64,000 nt of DNA from Clitopilus passeckerianus (Eukaryota; Basidiomycota; Agaricomycetes; Agaricales; Entolomataceae), in the NCBI GenBank assembly GCA_944990035.1, contig CALYLX010000150.1:1116001-1180000 (forward strand), in the 5' to 3' direction. The translations under genes were made by a program, and so were the position numbers. Below the pieces are notes generated by a model. That model was not told where the DNA came from. It made no database searches and was given only the letters and a program-made list of their open reading frames with translations. Shown here one piece after another: positions 57,792 through 64,000 of the stretch. How positions within the stretch are numbered: the stretch's first letter is position 1; the number at the start of each line of letters is the position of its first letter.

Positions 57792-58442
57792 CTAGGCGTC
57801 GTCACCGAAAGACAGTAGCGTCTTCTTCTCCTTCTTAGGCTTCTTCTTTTGAGGCGCAGACTTGGAGTCCTTGGCATCTTTGTCGAGGTCTCCAATAGCC
57901 TTCCTTTTGCACCCTTCTTAGTTGAAGCGCCCCCAGAAGAGAATGAGAGACCCTGGGGTTTGTCTTGTCCGAAGCAACCTTCTCTCCTGCCTTAGTAGAT
58001 GAATACTCGTTTTCTGCTGCCTCGTCCTTCTCAGGGAGGGGTGGAAGACCTTTTCTGGAGCACAATCTCAGTATTCAGTTTCCGAATGTCAGAATGAAAT
58101 ATCTGTACCCTTCCTCCTGATATTCTCGGCCTCCCTCTCTGTCAGATGCTTTCCCTCCTTCAACACCACAACCTGCGGCTTCTCATCATCTCCATCCTCA
58201 TCCTCACTCCCTTTATCTCCCTCAGGCCTCTCAGGTATAGCTGGCCGCTCTCTAGGCCTCTTGGGTATCGGTGGTCTCCCAGAGCCATCATACTCCCATT
58301 CGGCCTCCTCCTCGTCCTCCTCTGGTTCATTCGGGATGCCAGCCATCTGGTTCTTGAGCTTTTGGAGGAAGTTAGGGGTGGAGGAGCTGTACGCAAGTTT
58401 GGAGGAAAGTTGCTGTCGGGTCGGCTCTTTGCTGGAGGACAT
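57792..58442 (-). CDS. KIAA1143/DUF4604 family protein, two frame breaks
   Basis: Small, highly charged, conserved eukaryotic protein of unknown role. The start at 58442 gives MSSSKEPTR; exon 1 carries NFLQKLKNQ, acidic and Pro-rich stretches, and the family hallmark EKPQVVVLKEGKHLTEREAE. After an intron near 58105 the frame reads LPPLPEKDEAAENEYSS. To reach the typical C-terminus (GLSFSSGG, KAIGDLDKD, then KKKPKKEKKTLLSFGDDA, stop 57792) the frame must shift by one base near 57954-57962 and again at the T-run 57905-57908 (plus strand). Each break restores to the conserved sequence. Because this family is normally single-copy and kept, I judge the breaks to be consensus errors. Confidence 0.75.
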
Positions 58443-59521
58443 GGTGGCTGTTGGGAGGAAAGCGAGTGTTGGAGATCAAACACGCCTGGCTGCATTCGCG
58501 TTCATCGCAAATCAGCATCATTCAAGAATTTTACACTTTCTACGTACTACACATCGGCCCTGTATATTCAGTACATTCTCGAAGTCCAAACAGGAATTCT
58601 CGATGTGTCATATAATTCGGACTTCGCCCATTGAGTTAGGCTGAAAGTTATTAGCCTCCGCCATGACATGCGTTGCAACTACGACCCGTTCCAAAGGAAA
58701 CATTCTCAGAGATATGCCGTTTCGGATTTACGGTGGACCAGCGTAGTGAATGCTAATACATCTCGTTTGTGGAAATGTTTGTGGATGTGCAGAGGTTCCG
58801 TTTTCGGGGGATCTCGAGATTGTTGAACATTGGTGGCTTGAGTCGTCACAAGTTCAATGGCCATGAGGAGCAACTTTCAGTAATCAGGGCCTCAGTCATT
58901 AATCTTGTCCTGCTGTGGTCTTATCCTCAACTCAAGGTTTAAATATACGGATGTCCAAGCTTTCATTTCTCTCTGGATCGCGACTGCCGAAATCACATTT
59001 CGAAGTCCGGAAGAGCACAGATTACCGTGGTTACAGGGTCGGGCCGGTTTTCTGCCTACGAACTCAGAGAACTGCAAGCTTGACCTCTGTGCTAAAAACA
59101 TCTTATCTCCATGTTTTCCACTACTATCATGCTTGCACGCACTATGACTATCTCTGGCCTATTCGCTCGTGGGATGATAGTAGCCCCAATTGCAGTCGTC
59201 TTTGGCAGATTTCATTAGACTCAGGAGTCAGGCATTTTTCTGATTGCTGTGTAATTTTGCCCCGTTTATCCCCCTCTCCTCGCCTCCCCCAAATGCACAC
59301 TAACCACTCACCTTCTCCACTTGATAGCACGCGTCTTTATGACTCTGCGCCTCTAGCGATGACTAATCTAGGGCACATCTTTGCGGCGGCACGACCGTGA
59401 TCTTTATATTTAAGAACATCGTACCTGTCAACTCAAATGCCGAACCCTCTTTTTTCCTCGCGGTTTCGCGATAAAACTTTCCAATACTTCGTGCAGTCGA
59501 GGTTCAGCCTGCTGAAGAGTT
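58443..59521. other. Intergenic, promoters of DUF4604 and MFS F
   Basis: A tttatatttaag element at 59403-59414 precedes MFS F by about 110 bases. Open frames at 58905-59400 lack features. Confidence 0.5.
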
Positions 59522-61288
59522 ATGACTACACACGTTGATGAAGAAACGCCTCTGCTTGCTAATGAACCTATTAAGAAAAAGACACCTCTCCCATGGGCTC
59601 AGTTCGGCATCGTCCTGTTTCTCCAGCTTGCTGAACCATTGACTTCCCAAGTCATCTCGCCTTTGCCCCCGAGGTTTGTTTTCTGTTTGTCTATAACCGC
59701 TGCACATTTATGAACAATATTTCTCTAGCTTATGAGGAATCTCGGAGTTACGAATGGAGACGAAAAGAAAGTCGGCTATTATGTTGGCATGCTGGTGAGC
59801 GTCCTCAGAGATTCCCTCTACTATCAACACTCATCATGGTCCAACTAGATATCATTATTCTTCTTAACGCAAGCTATGACTGTCCTCCATTGGAGTCGAC
59901 TTTCAGATCATATCGGCCGAAAGCCCGTTATCCTCACTGGCCTGTTTGGATTGTCCCTCTCAATGTACTGCTTTGGTCTGTCAAAACCTTCTGGGGTCTC
60001 GTTTTGAGCCGCTGCCTGAATGGTGCTCTGAGTGCGTTGCTTCACTTTCGCATTTTCGGATATCCGCTGACACTTTACACAAGATGGCAATATCGGTGTC
60101 ATCAAGAGGTCCGTAACAAATTCTGCATTATCTATCACGCAATCTGACGAGATTTACACGACAGTATGATGGCTGAACTGACCGACGAGACAAACATCGC
60201 CGACGCATTCGCCTACTTCCCAATTGCATGGTCGACAGGTTCGGTGGTAAGTCCTAATCCGCACCTGTGATGATGCAATCCTCACCCGTACCCAGCTCGG
60301 ACCCATGATCGGAGGTTCGCTCTCAGATCCCGTTCAACGTTTCCCCACCGTATTTGGATCGAGTGAATTCCTCAAAAATACCCCTACTTCCTCCCTTGCG
60401 CCATCCCCGCTACCTTCTCTGCCATCTCATGGGGTGTGACGTACATCTTCCTCGAGGAAACAGTTTCGAATACCAAACCTTGGTACACCCTCCTCGGATT
60501 CAGCTCGAAGCAGGACAAAGCTGCTGGACTCCTTGACGACTCCGATTCCGATGAGGGACATAACCCGACAATTACGCCGAAGCCAAAACCATTGCCTCTT
60601 TGGCAGCTTCTTACACCGCGAGTGATGATTGCAGCAGGCAACTACGCCTTCCTCTCGCTCGTTGATATCGCTTTCAGAGCCGTTCAGCCTGTGTTCTTCT
60701 CGACCCCTATCGAACTTGGTGGACTTGGCTTTGAACCTAACGTCATTGGAAACGTCCTCTCCGCCTATGGTGCATTGAATGGCATCTTTCAAGTTTTCTT
60801 TGCAAAGATTCACAATTATATCGGATCGAAGGGCTTTACGTTATTGGCGTAGCTTCCGCCATACCGGTAGTCCTTACTCTTCCTTTGTTGAACTGGTTGG
60901 CGAAGGTCTATGGTATCGGCAAGGCGGTTTGGGGCGTCATCATTCTGCAGACGGTGTTGACTGTTGCGTTGAGTATGAGCTATGGTACGTTCAGTTCACA
61001 CAACCTTCTGCGTCCCATCTGACATATTTCCCAGGTGCTATATTCATCTACATCGCAGCAGCCTCGCCCAATCGTGCCTCGCTGGGAGCAACAAACGGAC
61101 TCTCCCAAATGACAGTGAGCGTGATGAGAGCCGTCGGCCCTGCAGCAGCCAACTCTGTCTGGTCGCTCACGCTAGAGAAGGGTTATATGGGAGGGTATCT
61201 CGTTTACTATTTCCTTGTGTTTATCGTCGGTCTCGCACTGATGGTAGCCTCGCTGCTGCCAAGAAAGCTATGGGCACGGGCGGATTAG
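59522..61288 (+). CDS. MFS transporter F (TetA/ZIFL-like), three frame breaks
   Basis: Subgroup of A, B and G: TPLPWAQFGIVLFLQLAEPLTS, NLGVTNGDEKKVGYYVGML, RLSDHIGRKP, NGNIGVIK, GPMIGGSLSDPVQRFP, then a late half from PLPLWQLL with IELGGLGFEPNVIG, and NRASLGATNGLSQ ending at LWARAD (61288). Breaks: one base missing at the T-run 59662-59664 (exon 1 should end SPFAPE), one in the A-run 60374-60378 (should read KKYPYFLP), and one near 60829-60833 (before VIGVASAIPV). Each was identified by comparison with MFS G and the family pattern. All intron junctions otherwise fit. Pseudogene or consensus error. Confidence 0.75.
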
Positions 61289-62502
61289 ACTTGACGTGCA
61301 TGTGGATGGGAGGATTGAAAGTGAACCGATGGACTCCGCGTTAAGGGAGAGGCTAGAGCTTTTCTGGGTACGAACTTAATAGATTCCCTGTTTCACTTGG
61401 TTTTTCTGGAAATAATACGACAGAATCTTGTTCATTCGAGTCAGGATCTCATCCTTAGGCTGTTTGGATGTTAATCAATGTCCAATGCACAGTAGCCTTG
61501 TGATTTCATTTGGAGGCGTTGGACGTAAAACGTGAGCTCTAATTTGATATTACACCCTTGTGTTCCTCAGAACTTTGAGTGGGGATAGGTTATTAGATGT
61601 AGCTCCTGGTCCGAAATGAAGGCTTCTTTGGCAGGACTGGGGAGGTACTCGTAGGCCAGAGTGGACGAACATTGCGAGGAACGCTGCAAGGAACATGCAA
61701 GGAATCGCTCCGCCTAGGCAACCGCCACTCGATTCAATGCAAAGAGCCGTCGATTGGATACTGCTAGGCAGTCAAGAACCGTTAGCAGCTATTGATCAGA
61801 ACGAATCTGATGAAACGGTAGCATGTGAAGGTATTGAAAGATCACCGGATTCCAATTGAATTTACCACTCAGATGTTGGTCACAGGACAAATGGATTCAA
61901 TTGGACGTCGCCCAAACTTGGCTTCGAACTGTCATGATATAGAAGAGCGGCACGCAGCCGTCGAGGCACAGCCTTGCCGTAGGCATCCAGCGCCATTCAT
62001 TTCAATCCGATAATCGTATTTCCGTATGGTCCGCGACCGTCAAGTGGAGTTTTCGAGCCCTCCTTGCTATTTTCAGGCAAATCCAGGACAGCTATACTTG
62101 GCTGCACCCTCAAGTGGCTACCTCCGTATAGGGGTCTCTCAGCAAAAGCCCTCTCGCCACACCAAAATACCGCGTCGTTACCGAAAAACTTTGGCTTCTG
62201 GATCAACAAGTTTCAACAATCCCACCTTCATCTCCTTCGCCAGGGCCTTCGTCCGAGCGTCGACGACGATGATCTCGCGGCTGTCGGGCGTGATGCCGAA
62301 AGTTGGATGATTTCAGGATGACATAAGCATGTGGAAAGAAATTTCTGGTAAAACCAATCGGGGCGCATAAATACCAGTATCAACCCGGCCTGGACAATGT
62401 TAGTCCCCTTGCTTGGTTATCTTTGGTTCTGCCCCGGGCCAGTCTAGTCAGCCGCCGCTTGGGTTTGTTCTTGACCACCACCCTCATCTCGTTCGAGCCA
62501 CC
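61289..62502. other. Intergenic, MFS G promoter
   Basis: 1.2 kb between same-strand MFS F and G. A cataaata element at 62366-62373 lies 130 bases before the MFS G start. Nothing else recognised. Confidence 0.5.
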
Positions 62503-64000
62503 ATGTCCGTCCCTCGAGCCGATGAAGAGACACCCTTGCTCCGTGATCAGCAACCTGTGAAGGCTACTCCTCTTCCATGGGGCCAGTTTGCGATCATCAT
62601 GTTCCTCCAGCTCTGTGAACCCCTTACTTCGACAGTGATCTCTCCGTTCGCACCTGAGGTATGTCAATCCTAGAGGCAACCAGTAGAGCAGCTTGCTCAC
62701 ACGACCGCTTTAGCTCGTCAGGCATCTTGGGGTCACCCATGGGGACGAGACGAAAGGTTGGCTACTATGTTGGGTTGATGGTGCGCCCCAAGGTTTTCCT
62801 CGCCGTTGAAGTTTTTTCTCACCCTATGAGTAGATCTCTCTCTTCTTCCTGACTCAAGCATTCACTGTTCTTCACTGGAGTCGCCTCTCGGATCTTGTTG
62901 GAAGGAAACCTGTAACTCTTCTTGGTTTATTTGGATTATCTCTTTCGATGTACTGCTTCGGTTTATCAAGGACATTCTGGGGGCTCGTAATCAGGTATGC
63001 TTTCACATGCTTCTCTTTAGCTGTGAATTCTCATCGTATTCTCTAAAGCCGATGTCTCAATGGCGCTTTGAACGGAAATATTGGGGTGATGAAGAGGTTT
63101 GTCCACCCTCCTCATCAATACGACCCCAAGATTGACATGTCTTACAGTATGATCGCAGAAATCACTGATTCAACCAATATAGCCATCGTAGGTGCCTCCT
63201 CGTTAACTCCCGGACGTTGACTTACCATATCGAAAAGGCGTATGCAATTATGCCCATTGCCTGGTCTAGTGGTAGCACAGTAAGTGTTCGGCTTTAGTGC
63301 CGTGCGTTACAGCGTTCTAACCCCATCTCTTTTTCAGCTCGGCCCGATGATTGGAGGCTTCTTGTCACAACCAGCGGAGAGATACCCTAGTCTCTTTGGT
63401 CACAACGAGTTCCTCATCAAGTACCCGTACTTCCTTCCTTGTGCTATCCCGGCAACATTCAGCGCGATCGCCTGGTTCGTAACTCTGCTCTTCATGAAGG
63501 AGACTGTGCACAACAGGATATCCTGGTCCGAGCTCTTTGGTTTCCGAAAACCCAAGCTGGACGTCGACAAGGTCTTGAGCGACTACGATAATGCTAGCTA
63601 CCTCAGCGAGGCGGAAAAGCCTATGCCTCTTAGCAAGCTCTTCCTTTCTTCCCGTGTTCTCATCGCTGGTGGAAACTACGCCACGCTCTCGCTCGTCGAT
63701 ATCGCATTCCGAGCTATTCTCCCTGTTTTCTTCTCGACCTCTACTTCACTCGGTGGGCTGGGGCTCCCTCCCGCGACAATTGGCAAAGTATTGTCCATCA
63801 TGGGCATTCTGAACGGTATTGTACAGGTTGTTTGGTTCGCCAAGGTTCACGACTATCTCGGATCCAAGCGCACTGTCGTTTGGGGCACTTTGACCACCTT
63901 CCCGGTTATGGCTGCTTTCCCGCTAATGAGCTACTGCGCGAAGACTTACGGCGTCGGCAAGGCTGTTTGGGCCGTCATCACTTTCCAGATTATTTGTTCT
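62503..64000 (+). CDS. MFS transporter G (TetA/ZIFL-like), partial at window edge
   Basis: The ATG at 62503 in the strong context gccaccatgtcc gives MSVPRADEETPLL; then TPLPWGQFAIIMFLQLCEPLTSTVISPFAPE, LVRHLGVTHGDE, RLSDLVGRKP, NGALNGNIGVMK, AEITDSTN, GPMIGGFLSQPAERYP and YPYFLPCAIPA. The second half starts at PLSKLFLSSRV with LGGLGLPPATIG and runs off the window during a helix. One frame break sits at about 62748: after GDE the frame of KVGYYVGLM is off by one base (an extra A would explain it). The following exons all fit. Closest to MFS F. Confidence 0.75.

Overview
The window is nuclear DNA of a filamentous basidiomycete, most likely an agaricomycete. Almost every gene is split by short GT-AG introns of about 45-65 bases, genes lie densely on both strands, and the recognisable proteins (HOS2-type deacetylase, VPS39, MEX67, ERG3) are fungal. 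Nothing bacterial, no rRNA or tRNA gene, no CRISPR array and no clear transposon was seen.

Layout. 0.3-4.2 kb: a HOS2/HDAC3-type histone deacetylase and a small two-exon membrane protein. 5.1-13.1 kb: three tandem cytochrome P450 genes on the minus strand with the same 11-exon plan; the middle one has a one-base frameshift. 13.8-15.0 kb: sterol C-5 desaturase (ERG3). 15.7-20.5 kb: two convergent MFS transporters with a small secreted His-rich protein between them. 21.7-23.3 kb: a secreted pectate lyase. 23.7-25.6 kb: a tandem pair of acidic proteins with a CHORD-like Cys/His motif. 26.4-42.3 kb: a hypothetical protein, VPS39, a large ankyrin protein, MEX67 and a second hypothetical protein. 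43.0-49.7 kb: three more MFS transporters in tandem on the minus strand. 51.0-54.0 kb: two F-box genes, the second decayed. 54.8-57.1 kb: a secreted Pro/Asp/Asn repeat protein. 57.8-58.4 kb: a KIAA1143/DUF4604 protein. 59.5-64.0 kb: two more MFS transporters, the last cut by the window edge.

Two themes stand out. First, export and detoxification capacity is heavy: seven paralogous MFS carriers in two subgroups, three P450s and a sterol desaturase. Second, reading frames between about 48 and 63 kb carry many single-base disruptions, several at homopolymer runs, including in a conserved housekeeping-type gene. Only one such break was found before 47 kb. This looks more like a stretch of poor consensus than a pseudogene cluster, but the sequence alone cannot settle it.

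Exon structures were built by eye from splice signals and protein similarity recalled for the families; no alignment or database search was run.
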